Positions 35,062 through 44,430 of a DNA stretch of 64,000 bases are shown in pieces. How positions within the stretch are numbered: the first letter of the stretch is position 1; each line of letters starts with the position of its first letter. The position numbers were made by a program, and so were the translations under genes. The notes beneath the pieces were generated by a model. It was not told where the DNA came from and ran no database searches. It worked only from the letters and a program-made list of their open reading frames with translations. Source of the stretch: Flavobacterium haoranii. Lineage in GTDB: Bacteria; Bacteroidota; Bacteroidia; Flavobacteriales; Flavobacteriaceae. The stretch covers positions 124,001-188,000 of the forward strand of contig QKBC01000009.1 of assembly GCA_003246205.1 (NCBI GenBank), written 5' to 3'.

Positions 35062-38000
35062 ATGGTTATGGAACAAAAGTACAACTGCTTAAAGAACCTT
35101 CTTTATGGCTCAAAAAGCACAGATAAAAAGTTTCTTTTTCCTTTCTTGTTTTTATTGCTGTCTTTTCAACTTTCACTTGCGCAAACAACTGTTTCATTTA
35201 CAACCACCGGTTCTCAAACTTGGACCGCACCTTGTGGAGTAACATCTGTTACAGTTGAAGCATGGGGCGGCGGTGGAGCCGGAGGAGGAACAAGTGCCAA
35301 CAATAGAAGAGGTGGTGGCGGTGGCGCCGGAGGAACCTATGCTTCATCCACACTTACTGTTACACCTGGAACTACCTACAACTTATTTGTTGGAAACGGA
35401 GCAACCGGAACCCAATCTGCAGGCGGAACTGGTCAGGCTTCTTGGTTTTTAAACACAAGTACTCTTTATGCACAAGGCGGTGCCGGAGGTGCTGAACCAA
35501 ACAATACAACTGTTGCAGGCGGTACTGGTTCAACAGCTAGTTCAATCGGAACAACACTAATTGCTGGTGCTGATGGTGCTAATGGTACTACAACTATCGG
35601 TGGTGCAGGTGGTGCAGGTGGAAACGGCGGTGGCGCAGGTGGAAACCAAAGAACAAATGAAGGCAACGGAAATAACGGAAATGCCCCGGGAGGTGGAGGT
35701 GGAGGTGCTTTTGTTCCTGACAATACTAACCATTCCGGAGGAGACGGTGCCAGAGGGGAAATAAGAATTACATACACTAGTCCTTTCCAAACTTACTGTA
35801 CCCCTAGTTATTCATCAAGTACTTCCATGGTTAATGTTACTTACGCCGGTATTAACAACACCACAGGAAATACTGCCGTAGGTGGAGAAGCTACTTATTA
35901 TTCTTATTGTGACATGGCAAGTGTCATTCCCGGCACAACAGATCCTATCAGCGTTAGATGTAGAACTTATGGAGCAAATCAATTTGATGTAAGGGCTTTC
36001 ATTGACTGGAATCAGGATGGCGATTTTGCCGATGCTAATGAGACCTATTATATTGGACATATTAATTCTACAGCTGATACACAAATTACCTTAAACAGTT
36101 CAATTACTGTTCCGGTCGTAGCTACTCCCGGATTAACCAGAATGAGAGTAATGTACCATTTTAGCGGAGACCCAACAGACCCTTGTTATAATGGTTTCGG
36201 ATACGGACAAATAGAAGATTATTCTGTAAATATTGCATCTACTCTTGCTTGCTCAGGTAATCCACAATCTTTAACTGTTAGCAATATTACACAAACTTCA
36301 GCTGACGTTTCTTGGACTGAACCAAGTCCGGCTCCTGCTAACGGATATGATTACTACGTTTCTATTTCAAGTACCCCTCCTACCAGTGGCACAATTCCGA
36401 CAGGTTCTACTCCATTTGGAGTAACTACTGTAAACCTAACAGGATTAATAGCTGATACAACTTACTATGTTTGGATTCGATCTGATTGTGGCGGAACTGA
36501 TGGTGAAGGTGTTTGGATTAGAGTAACATTTATAACTCCAGATTGTACAACAGGAACAGGAACAGGAACAACTACTCTAGGTTGCCCTTCTGTTATATCC
36601 GGTGGTTTAAGCTTAAATGGTGCTGACCCAGCCCCATTCTTTTGCACTGACACCTCAACTTGTGTTGATTTGGAAGCAACTTATCTTAATTTAGGAGACA
36701 CTTCCACTTATACTGTGGAGTCGATTCCTTTTTTACCTCCTTACCAATTTGGTTGCCTACAGAATCAAGTTGATATCACAGTTGACGATACTTGGTCAAG
36801 CACTGTAAATTTACCTTTCGACTTTTGCTTCTATGGCAATAGTTATAACCAATGTTTAGTAGGATCAAACGGACTAATTACTTTTGATTTGGCTAGTAAT
36901 ACACCTGGTGGTACTTGTAACTGGCAGTTCAATAATAATATTCCTATAAGCGGAGACCCTGCCTTAGTTGAAAATTCAATTTTTGGTGTTTTTCTAGATA
37001 TTGACCCTAGTGAAGGTGGAGAAATCGGATGGGAACTTATCACACTCAATACAGGTTGTCGCGCTTTAGTTGCTTCATGGAAAGATGTACCTATGTATTC
37101 TTGTACTTCTCAATTATACACTGGAATGATCGTTCTTTATGAGAACACTAATGTTATTGAAGTGTACATACAAGAAAAGAATGACTGCGCCGGTTGGAAT
37201 AACGGAAATGCTGTAGTAGGTATTCAAAACGCTACCGGAACAATAGGAACCGTAGCACCAAATAGAAATGGTTTAGATCCTAACTGGACTACAACTAATG
37301 AAGCTTGGCGTTTCGTTCCATCAGGTAATTCAATTACAACAATTACTTGGTATGAAGGTTCCGGAACAACTGGTCCTGTAGTTGGTACAACAGATGTTAT
37401 CAATGTTTGTCCGACAGCTACAACAACTTATACTGCTGCTATTACTTATACTCTTTGTGATGGATCAACTCTTACCGAAACAGATGAAGCAACTGTTACT
37501 GTAAACGGAGCCAAAGTATGGAACGGATCAATAAATACAGACTGGAATGATGATAACAACTGGACACCTATAGGAAAACCTACTGCATTAGATTGTGTTG
37601 TTATCCCTAATACCGCTAATGATCCTATAATTTCAGGATCTGGATATAATGGTTTAGGACTTAACTTAACTGTTCAAAATGACGCATTATTAACTGTAAA
37701 TTCAAACAACTCAGTAACCATTACTGATTGGGTGAACGTTAATGCTACTGGTGATATACTTTTAAACAGTTCAGCTAGTTTAATACAAACAAACAATGTA
37801 GCTAATACAGGAAACATACATATGTTGAGAAATGTTGACATAAGAAAATTAGACTATGTATATTGGGCATCTCCTGTAAATAGCTTTTCTGTAGGTTCAG
37901 TTTCTCCAAGCACAACCGGAAACCGTTACAAATGGATTCCTACTATCGCTTCAAATCTTAATGGATATGGAAACTGGGCATCTACATCTGAAAGCATGAT

Positions 38001-39243
38001 TACAGGTAAGGGATATATTGTTAGAGGACCCGACAATTATACTTCAACATTACAAACATTTACAGCTAATTTTAACGGAACTCCAAACAATGGCGATATA
38101 ACAATGTCTGTTTTAAGAGGAAGTTATGATGGCGCTGATTACAATACCGGAAGCTCTATGACGCTAGCTACAAAAGAAGACGACAACTGGAACCTTATAG
38201 GAAATCCATATCCATCTTCTATTGATGCTGTTAGCTTCTTAGCCTCTAATCCAAATATCGATGGATTCATCAAACTTTGGACACATGGTACGTTACCTAG
38301 TTCCGCTACAACAGACCCTTATTATCAAGATTACACATATAATTACACAACCGGTGATTATATAACTTATAATAGTACAGGAACTTCTTCAGGACCAGGA
38401 GTCTTTGGAGGATATATTGCAGCAGGCCAAGGCTTCTTTGTCTTAATGAATCATTCAGGAACTACATCAAGTGAAAATGTTACTTTTACAAATTCTATGA
38501 GAGCTCCTGCTTATGACAACAGCCAGTTTTTCAGAAATTCCAATACAGGTAGAAGTGCAACTAATCTTAGCACTGAAGGTAAAATTTGGTTAGACCTAAT
38601 TGAACCAAACGGAGAAAATGTTAGGACTTTAGTTGGTTATATCGACAACGCAACAAACAGCAGAGATCGCCTATTTGATGCTATTTCAAATGAAAAATTA
38701 GCCTTAAATTTCTACTCCTTAATTGGAGACGAGACTATGACAATTCAAGGAAAAGCTGCTCCTTTCAATGATAATGACACTGTTCCACTTGGGGTTAAAG
38801 TATCTCAAAACGGAAGTCACGCCATTGCAATTGGCGCAGTTGAAGGTTTGTTTGAAGATGCAAACCAAGAAATATACTTAGAAGACTTAAGTTTAGGCAT
38901 TATCCATGATTTAAGATATAGTCCATATAATTTTACAAGTCCGGCAGGTACTTTTAACGATAGATTTGTTTTACGCTATACAAATCAAACATTAGGCAAC
39001 GATTCTTTCTATAACAGTAATTATCTGAATGTGTATTCAAATGAAAACATCATAATAGAATCAAGTCTAAACATTAAATCTGTTACTGTTCACGATGTTT
39101 TAGGAAGACTTTTATTCAGAAAAAGCGAATTTTCTAACAAACAAAGCATCTCTATCAACAGTATCACAAAAAGCAACAATCCTTTAATTGTTACCATCGA
39201 AACTGAAGATGGAAATAAAACATCTAAAAAAATAATGTTTTAG
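35062..39243 (+). CDS. Giant secreted mosaic protein A (Gly-rich, GEVED, FN3, T9SS type C)
   Basis: About 1393 residues. Order: long N-terminus with signal peptide (to about 41, LSLAQ); glycine-rich domain (about 42-240, runs of GGGG, start TWTAPCGVTSVTVEAWGGGG); GEVED domain (about 245-390, with DWNQDGDFAD, a calcium-loop pattern, and YGQIEDYSV); fibronectin III-like domain (about 395-490); a nidogen-like block (about 500-780, LPFDFCFYGNSYNQC, VGSNGLITFD, GEIGWELITLNTGCRALV); a body with VYWASPV, GKGYIVRGP, NLIGNPYPSSIDA and AAGQGFFVLMN; and a type C T9SS sorting end (VTVHDVLGRLLF to KKIMF). No catalytic motif was seen, so adhesion or matrix function is the likely role. It has its own promoter and terminator. 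Two ATGs, at 35062 and 35068, are possible starts. Confidence 0.85.
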   Translation: MVMEQKYNCLKNLLYGSKSTDKKFLFPFLFLLLSFQLSLAQTTVSFTTTGSQTWTAPCGVTSVTVEAWGGGGAGGGTSANNRRGGGGGAGGTYASSTLTVTPGTTYNLFVGNGATGTQSAGGTGQASWFLNTSTLYAQGGAGGAEPNNTTVAGGTGSTASSIGTTLIAGADGANGTTTIGGAGGAGGNGGGAGGNQRTNEGNGNNGNAPGGGGGGAFVPDNTNHSGGDGARGEIRITYTSPFQTYCTPSYSSSTSMVNVTYAGINNTTGNTAVGGEATYYSYCDMASVIPGTTDPISVRCRTYGANQFDVRAFIDWNQDGDFADANETYYIGHINSTADTQITLNSSITVPVVATPGLTRMRVMYHFSGDPTDPCYNGFGYGQIEDYSVNIASTLACSGNPQSLTVSNITQTSADVSWTEPSPAPANGYDYYVSISSTPPTSGTIPTGSTPFGVTTVNLTGLIADTTYYVWIRSDCGGTDGEGVWIRVTFITPDCTTGTGTGTTTLGCPSVISGGLSLNGADPAPFFCTDTSTCVDLEATYLNLGDTSTYTVESIPFLPPYQFGCLQNQVDITVDDTWSSTVNLPFDFCFYGNSYNQCLVGSNGLITFDLASNTPGGTCNWQFNNNIPISGDPALVENSIFGVFLDIDPSEGGEIGWELITLNTGCRALVASWKDVPMYSCTSQLYTGMIVLYENTNVIEVYIQEKNDCAGWNNGNAVVGIQNATGTIGTVAPNRNGLDPNWTTTNEAWRFVPSGNSITTITWYEGSGTTGPVVGTTDVINVCPTATTTYTAAITYTLCDGSTLTETDEATVTVNGAKVWNGSINTDWNDDNNWTPIGKPTALDCVVIPNTANDPIISGSGYNGLGLNLTVQNDALLTVNSNNSVTITDWVNVNATGDILLNSSASLIQTNNVANTGNIHMLRNVDIRKLDYVYWASPVNSFSVGSVSPSTTGNRYKWIPTIASNLNGYGNWASTSESMITGKGYIVRGPDNYTSTLQTFTANFNGTPNNGDITMSVLRGSYDGADYNTGSSMTLATKEDDNWNLIGNPYPSSIDAVSFLASNPNIDGFIKLWTHGTLPSSATTDPYYQDYTYNYTTGDYITYNSTGTSSGPGVFGGYIAAGQGFFVLMNHSGTTSSENVTFTNSMRAPAYDNSQFFRNSNTGRSATNLSTEGKIWLDLIEPNGENVRTLVGYIDNATNSRDRLFDAISNEKLALNFYSLIGDETMTIQGKAAPFNDNDTVPLGVKVSQNGSHAIAIGAVEGLFEDANQEIYLEDLSLGIIHDLRYSPYNFTSPAGTFNDRFVLRYTNQTLGNDSFYNSNYLNVYSNENIIIESSLNIKSVTVHDVLGRLLFRKSEFSNKQSISINSITKSNNPLIVTIETEDGNKTSKKIMF

Positions 39244-39264
39244 CAATAAAAAAACTTAAATAAT

Positions 39265-39292
39265 AAAAAAACCGGGATATCCCGGTTTTTTT
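39265..39292 (+). terminator. Terminator of giant gene A
   Basis: Palindromic ACCGGGATATCCCGGT flanked by A6 and T7, directly after gene A. Confidence 0.9.
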
Positions 39293-39337
39293 ATTAACAT
39301 TTTCTACATTCCATAACATATATTTCAATAATTAATA

Positions 39338-39345
39338 TATTTTTG
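39338..39345 (+). promoter_or_regulatory. Promoter -7 element of giant gene B
   Basis: TATTTTTG, an exact TAnnTTTG match 31 bases before the ATG; no -33 TTG at the usual distance. Confidence 0.45.
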
Positions 39346-39376
39346 TTAATTAATCCTTAAAAAATCTCAAAATGTT

Positions 39377-42300
39377 ATGAATGAGAAATACTTTACGCTG
39401 CAATTACCTAAAGAAAGAGATTTTTATAAAAGAGCATTAACTCTTCTACTCTTCTTTTTCGCTGTAACAACAAATTACAGTCAAACAACAGTTAATTTAA
39501 CAACAACAGGTAACGGAACATGGACAGTTCCATGTGGGATTCAAACCATCACTGTAAAGGCATGGGGTGCCGGAGGTGGCGGTGGAGGATCAAATGTCAA
39601 TGCAAGTGGTGGATCCGGTGGTGGATCCGGAGCTTACACCGAAAACACATTTTCAGTAACACCTAACCAAGTTATCAATTATACAATTGGTGCAGGTGGA
39701 ACTGCCGGAAACTCAAATGGAGGGACAGGTGGAAATGGAGGAAATACAACCGTTTTAGGAATGACAGCCGGAGGTGGTTTTGGTGGTGTTGGAAATGCAG
39801 GAGCATTTGGAAATGGCGGTACCGCTAGCGGAGGAACTACTAATACAAACGGTAATCCTGGTATAACCGGTGGAGCTACCGGTGGAAATGGTGGAAGCGC
39901 TCCTAATGGAGGAACTGGTGGAACCGGAGGTTCAAATAGCGCCGGTGGAAATGGAAACGCCCCTGGTGGCGGTGGCGGTGGCGGTGAAAGAGCTAGTGGA
40001 GGCGCTGGTAATCGAGCAGGAGGTACAGGAGCTAGAGGACAAATAACAATTTCCTATACTTATCCATATTGTATACCATCTTACTTATATAGTATCTCAA
40101 TGACCAATGTTACGTATGCCGGTATAAACAATACCACAGGAAATGTTGGTGTAAATGCTGAAAATACATTCTATTCATATTGTGACACGGCATCTGTGAC
40201 GCAAGGACAAACCAACACTATCAGTGTAACCGGAAGAACATATGGCGCTAACACATTTCACATCAGAGCCTTTGTTGATTGGAATCAAGATGGTGATTTT
40301 AACGATAGCGACGAATCTTATTATGTAGGTGTTATAAATGCAACTACAGATACTCAAACTACTGTTTCTGCACCTATAGCAACACCTATAACAGCATTAA
40401 CTGGTACGACCAGAATGAGAGTCATTTATCAATTCTCTTCAGATCCATCCAATCCATGTAGTGCAACAAGTAATTACGGACAGGTTGAAGACTATGATGT
40501 AACTATAGCAGCTGCTCCAAACTGTACAACTCCTACTGCACAACCAACGAGCTTAGTATTAACACCTTCTGGTACTTCAATTAGCGGTTCATTTACAGCT
40601 GCTTCTCCTGCTTCTGATAGCTATTTAGTTGTTTTTAATACTACAGGTGTTGCACCAGTTCCTGTAGATAACACAACCTATAACATCGGAAATTCCATAA
40701 ATGGTAGTATTGTTGCAGACAATGATAGCAATACAACTTTTACTATAGGTGGTCTTGACATTAATACTCAATATTATGTTTTTGTATTCTCTTTTAATGG
40801 CATTTGTTTGAACGGGCCTTTGTACAATAGTTCAAGCCCATTAAGCGGAAATACTACTACGACCTCTACATTACCAACATATTGTACACCATCTACAACT
40901 AATAGCATTACAACCAGATATATAGATGATGTTAGCTTTTTAGGAACTTTAAATGACACTTTCAACTTAAATAATGGCACAAATGCAGCGACACCTGGTT
41001 ATCAGGATTTCACTTCATTAACGCCTTATGCTATACAAGCACAAGGCGAAGGTGTAAACCTCTCAGTTGAAGCTAATTCAAGAGGTAGATGGAAAGCATG
41101 GGTAGATTGGAATAAAGACGGAGATTTTGCTGATGCTAATGAAGAAGTATATGATTCAAATGCTGCTACTTTGACCACAACATTTGGTTTCGTTATACCT
41201 AATACGACAATCCCTGGAAATTACAGAATCAGAATCAGAATTTATAATAGTTTTTATGGTCCTCCAGGAAACCCAACAGAATCTTATTCGTATGATTTTG
41301 ATTCTTGTGAAACATTTGATTACAACTCATCTCTTGGCGCGTATGAATATGGTGAAGCTGAAGATTATTTGTTTACTGTAATCTCAAGTTGCGGTGCTTA
41401 CATTACTTCTGTTACAGATGGAACAATATGCGGAACCGGAACAGTAGATTTAAATGTTACAGGAAGTTCTGGAACAACTGAATACAGATGGTATGCTAAT
41501 GAAACCGGAGGCTCTCCTATTGCAACCACAGCCAGTGGAAACTGGACTACACCAAGTATTTCTTCTACTACATCTTATTGGGTAACAGCCTACAACGGAA
41601 GTTGTGAATCATTAGTTAGAACTGAAGTTATAGCAAATGTTAATCCACTTCCTACCCTTACTTTTACGCCTAACAACCCTCAGGTTTGTGGAGAAAATGA
41701 AATTATATCCTTAACAGCAAGCGGAGATACCGAAACTGTTTATTTAATTGATGAAGATTTTGAATCAGGTAGTCTTGGCGTGTTTAACAATTCATTTTTA
41801 GTAAGTAATGCTGCCGTAAACAGTCAAACAGCTTGGCAAAATCACACAAGTACCTATATCCCTAACGGACAAACATGGTATCCGGCTATTTCTTCTGGAT
41901 TCGGACCAAATCATTTTGCATTTGTTACTTCAGACATTGGAATGAATGGCGGTAGTTATTATACTGTGGATAATGTTCTTGTTTCACCAACTGTAGACTC
42001 TTCTACTTTCTTAGACCTTACCTTAACATTTAGAATGTACTATTCCAGATATTTCCCTGATGGAAATACAACTTACGATAGTATTGAATACATGCAAGTA
42101 CAAGTTTCAACAAACGGAGGTACTTCATGGACTACTGTTAATGGTAATATCATTACAGATCAAGGGATTGGAACCAGATTTACAGACTTAAGCTACGACT
42201 TGTCATCTTACATAAACCAGCCTAATTTAAAAATCAGAATTCGTTACTACACAAGTTCATGGTGTGACGGTGCCGCAGTAGATGATATTAAACTTTTTGG

Positions 42301-44236
42301 AACCAGACCATTAAACACAGCTTTTGACTGGGTTAGTGCTTTGCCAATTGATGCCTACCAAGATGCCGCTTGTACCACTTCTTATACAAGTGGAACACCT
42401 GCTGTAACAGTATATATCAAACCAACACTTGCCCAATTAGAACAAGGTTCTTACACTTTTTCAGTAAGTGCTATCCTATCTAATGGATGTTACGCAAGTG
42501 ACGATATAACCATTACTAATAATTCTAAAGTTTGGAAAGGAATCAACGGAACAAACTGGAGTGACCCTGACAACTGGTCTCCTGTAGGTGTTCCTACAAT
42601 TGATAATTGCGTTATCATTCCTGATATTGCCATTATAGACGGTAGCAATTATGATGCTTTTGCTAAAAACTTAACCGTTAAAAATACTGGTAACTTAAAT
42701 AACCTAACCAGTAATACCATTACTGTTAAAGAATGGGTTAATGTTAATTCCGGTGGTTTATTTAATTTAGAGAACGCTTCCAGTCTAATCCAAATAGACA
42801 ATGTTGCCAATACCGGTGATATTTCAATGAAAAGAAATGTTGTAATGAGAAAACTGGATTATGTATATTGGGGCTCTCCTGTAGCTAATTTCGGCTTAAA
42901 TAATGTTTCTCCGGGAACATTGGGGTCAAAATACAAATGGCTACCAACTATTGCTTCTAACATAAACGGATATGGTGATTGGTCTCTAACTAGTGAAGTT
43001 ATGGCCACAGGAAAAGGCTATATTGTTAGAGGACCTGATAGCTATACAACAACACCTCAAAACTTTACAGCTAATTTCACAGGTGTTCCTAATAATGGAG
43101 ATTTAACTTCTCCAATTGACAGAGGAACTTATGATGGTGTAGATTATAACACAGGAGTTTCTACAACTTTAGCAACTAAAGATGATGATAACTGGAACTT
43201 ACTAGGTAACCCTTATCCATCTGCAATTCATGCTGATAGTTTCTTAGCAACTAATACAAACATTGTCGGATTTATTAAACTTTGGACACATGGAACATTA
43301 CCGTCCTCAGCTACTGCAGATCCTTTTTATCAGAATTATGTACAAAACTATACAGTTGCTGATTATGTTACCTATAATTATTTAGGTGCATCAACACCAA
43401 CATTTGATGGAAATATTGCTGCCGGTCAAGGTTTCTTTGTATTAATGAATCATTCAGGAACAGCTCAAAGTGAAAATGTCATTTTCGATAATTCAATGAG
43501 AAGTAATAGTTATAGAAATGATTTATTTTACAGAACAACAGATAATTCATTAACTGCTGTAGAAAACAAAAGTCGCATTTGGTTAGACTTAATTGCTCCG
43601 AATAATACTGCTTCAAGAGCATTAGTAGGTTATGCAGACAATGCAACTAATAATATAGATCGTCTATATGATGCTATGGCACTTGGAGTAAAAACAAATT
43701 TTGAAGTTTACTCACTTTGTAATGATCAAAGATTCTCTATTCAAGGTAGGGCTTTACCGTTCAATGAGCAAGATGTTATACCTCTTGGAGTAAAAGTAGA
43801 TCAAAATGGTATTTATACTATTGCAATTAATACTGTAGATGGTTTATTTTCAAACAACTCACAAAACATTTATTTAGAAGATTCTGTTCTAGGAGTTATC
43901 CATGATTTAAGAACTGCTCCGTACAGTTTTACTTCAAATTCAGGAGTTTTTGATAATAGATTTACGTTACGATTTACAAATCAGACTTTGAATACAGATA
44001 TTTTCTCTAGTGATTCTTTAAAAGTTTATACCAATGAAAATATCATAATTGAGTCTAGTCAAGACATTAAAACAGTAACAATCTATGATGTATTAGGAAA
44101 ACTAATATATTCAGATAATGATTTTTCTAATAGACAAAATATCACTATAAATAGCTTAATTAAGAGTAATAATGCTCTAATTATAGTTATAGAAACTGAA
44201 GATAATAGTAAAACGACTAAAAAAATAATCTTCTAA
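39377..44236 (+). CDS. Giant secreted mosaic protein B (Gly-rich, two GEVED, Ig-like, T9SS type C)
   Basis: 1619 residues. Signal peptide (to about 36, TTNYSQ); glycine-rich domain (about 37-230, TWTVPCGIQTITVKAWGAGG); first GEVED (DWNQDGDFND); an FN3-like segment (TPTAQPTSLVL); second GEVED (DWNKDGDFAD, FGFVIPNTTIPGNYRIRIRI); an Ig-like segment (TEYRWYANETGGSPIATT); a 'choice-of-anchor' or cleaved-adhesin-like domain (LIDEDFESGSLGVF to GAAVDDIKLFG); then the shared body (VYWGSPV, GKGYIVRGP, NLLGNPYPSAIHA) and a type C sorting end (VTIYDVLGKLIY to KKIIF). No catalytic residues seen; a surface adhesin or matrix role is inferred. The middle half closely resembles protein C, the N-terminal third resembles protein A. 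Confidence 0.85.
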   Translation: MNEKYFTLQLPKERDFYKRALTLLLFFFAVTTNYSQTTVNLTTTGNGTWTVPCGIQTITVKAWGAGGGGGGSNVNASGGSGGGSGAYTENTFSVTPNQVINYTIGAGGTAGNSNGGTGGNGGNTTVLGMTAGGGFGGVGNAGAFGNGGTASGGTTNTNGNPGITGGATGGNGGSAPNGGTGGTGGSNSAGGNGNAPGGGGGGGERASGGAGNRAGGTGARGQITISYTYPYCIPSYLYSISMTNVTYAGINNTTGNVGVNAENTFYSYCDTASVTQGQTNTISVTGRTYGANTFHIRAFVDWNQDGDFNDSDESYYVGVINATTDTQTTVSAPIATPITALTGTTRMRVIYQFSSDPSNPCSATSNYGQVEDYDVTIAAAPNCTTPTAQPTSLVLTPSGTSISGSFTAASPASDSYLVVFNTTGVAPVPVDNTTYNIGNSINGSIVADNDSNTTFTIGGLDINTQYYVFVFSFNGICLNGPLYNSSSPLSGNTTTTSTLPTYCTPSTTNSITTRYIDDVSFLGTLNDTFNLNNGTNAATPGYQDFTSLTPYAIQAQGEGVNLSVEANSRGRWKAWVDWNKDGDFADANEEVYDSNAATLTTTFGFVIPNTTIPGNYRIRIRIYNSFYGPPGNPTESYSYDFDSCETFDYNSSLGAYEYGEAEDYLFTVISSCGAYITSVTDGTICGTGTVDLNVTGSSGTTEYRWYANETGGSPIATTASGNWTTPSISSTTSYWVTAYNGSCESLVRTEVIANVNPLPTLTFTPNNPQVCGENEIISLTASGDTETVYLIDEDFESGSLGVFNNSFLVSNAAVNSQTAWQNHTSTYIPNGQTWYPAISSGFGPNHFAFVTSDIGMNGGSYYTVDNVLVSPTVDSSTFLDLTLTFRMYYSRYFPDGNTTYDSIEYMQVQVSTNGGTSWTTVNGNIITDQGIGTRFTDLSYDLSSYINQPNLKIRIRYYTSSWCDGAAVDDIKLFGTRPLNTAFDWVSALPIDAYQDAACTTSYTSGTPAVTVYIKPTLAQLEQGSYTFSVSAILSNGCYASDDITITNNSKVWKGINGTNWSDPDNWSPVGVPTIDNCVIIPDIAIIDGSNYDAFAKNLTVKNTGNLNNLTSNTITVKEWVNVNSGGLFNLENASSLIQIDNVANTGDISMKRNVVMRKLDYVYWGSPVANFGLNNVSPGTLGSKYKWLPTIASNINGYGDWSLTSEVMATGKGYIVRGPDSYTTTPQNFTANFTGVPNNGDLTSPIDRGTYDGVDYNTGVSTTLATKDDDNWNLLGNPYPSAIHADSFLATNTNIVGFIKLWTHGTLPSSATADPFYQNYVQNYTVADYVTYNYLGASTPTFDGNIAAGQGFFVLMNHSGTAQSENVIFDNSMRSNSYRNDLFYRTTDNSLTAVENKSRIWLDLIAPNNTASRALVGYADNATNNIDRLYDAMALGVKTNFEVYSLCNDQRFSIQGRALPFNEQDVIPLGVKVDQNGIYTIAINTVDGLFSNNSQNIYLEDSVLGVIHDLRTAPYSFTSNSGVFDNRFTLRFTNQTLNTDIFSSDSLKVYTNENIIIESSQDIKTVTIYDVLGKLIYSDNDFSNRQNITINSLIKSNNALIIVIETEDNSKTTKKIIF

Positions 44237-44259
44237 AAGAACATACAATTTTCATCAAC

Positions 44260-44291
44260 AAAAAAGCGACTTAATTAAGTCGCTTTTTTTT
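44260..44291 (+). terminator. Terminator of giant gene B
   Basis: AGCGACTTAATTAAGTCGCT between A5 and T8. Confidence 0.9.
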
Positions 44292-44430
44292 ATACATAAG
44301 CAGCTGATTATCAACAAATACAATAAACTGTTAAAAACCACGCTGTTATCGATTTTACCACGCACTTTATCGATAAAATACTACAAAAAAATAACTTTTG
44401 TAATACCTTCGCTCGATAAATCAAGTGCTT

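Noticed and set aside
35466..35790. Long antisense frames rich in Pro, Ala and Ser opposite the glycine-rich domain of protein A
   Set aside because: They mirror the repetitive glycine codons; the composition is unnatural for a protein, and there is no promoter or start context.
35280..40030. Glycine-rich coding repeats as CRISPR or tandem-repeat array
   Set aside because: The repeats are codon-level GG runs of irregular length within open frames, without regular repeat-spacer spacing.
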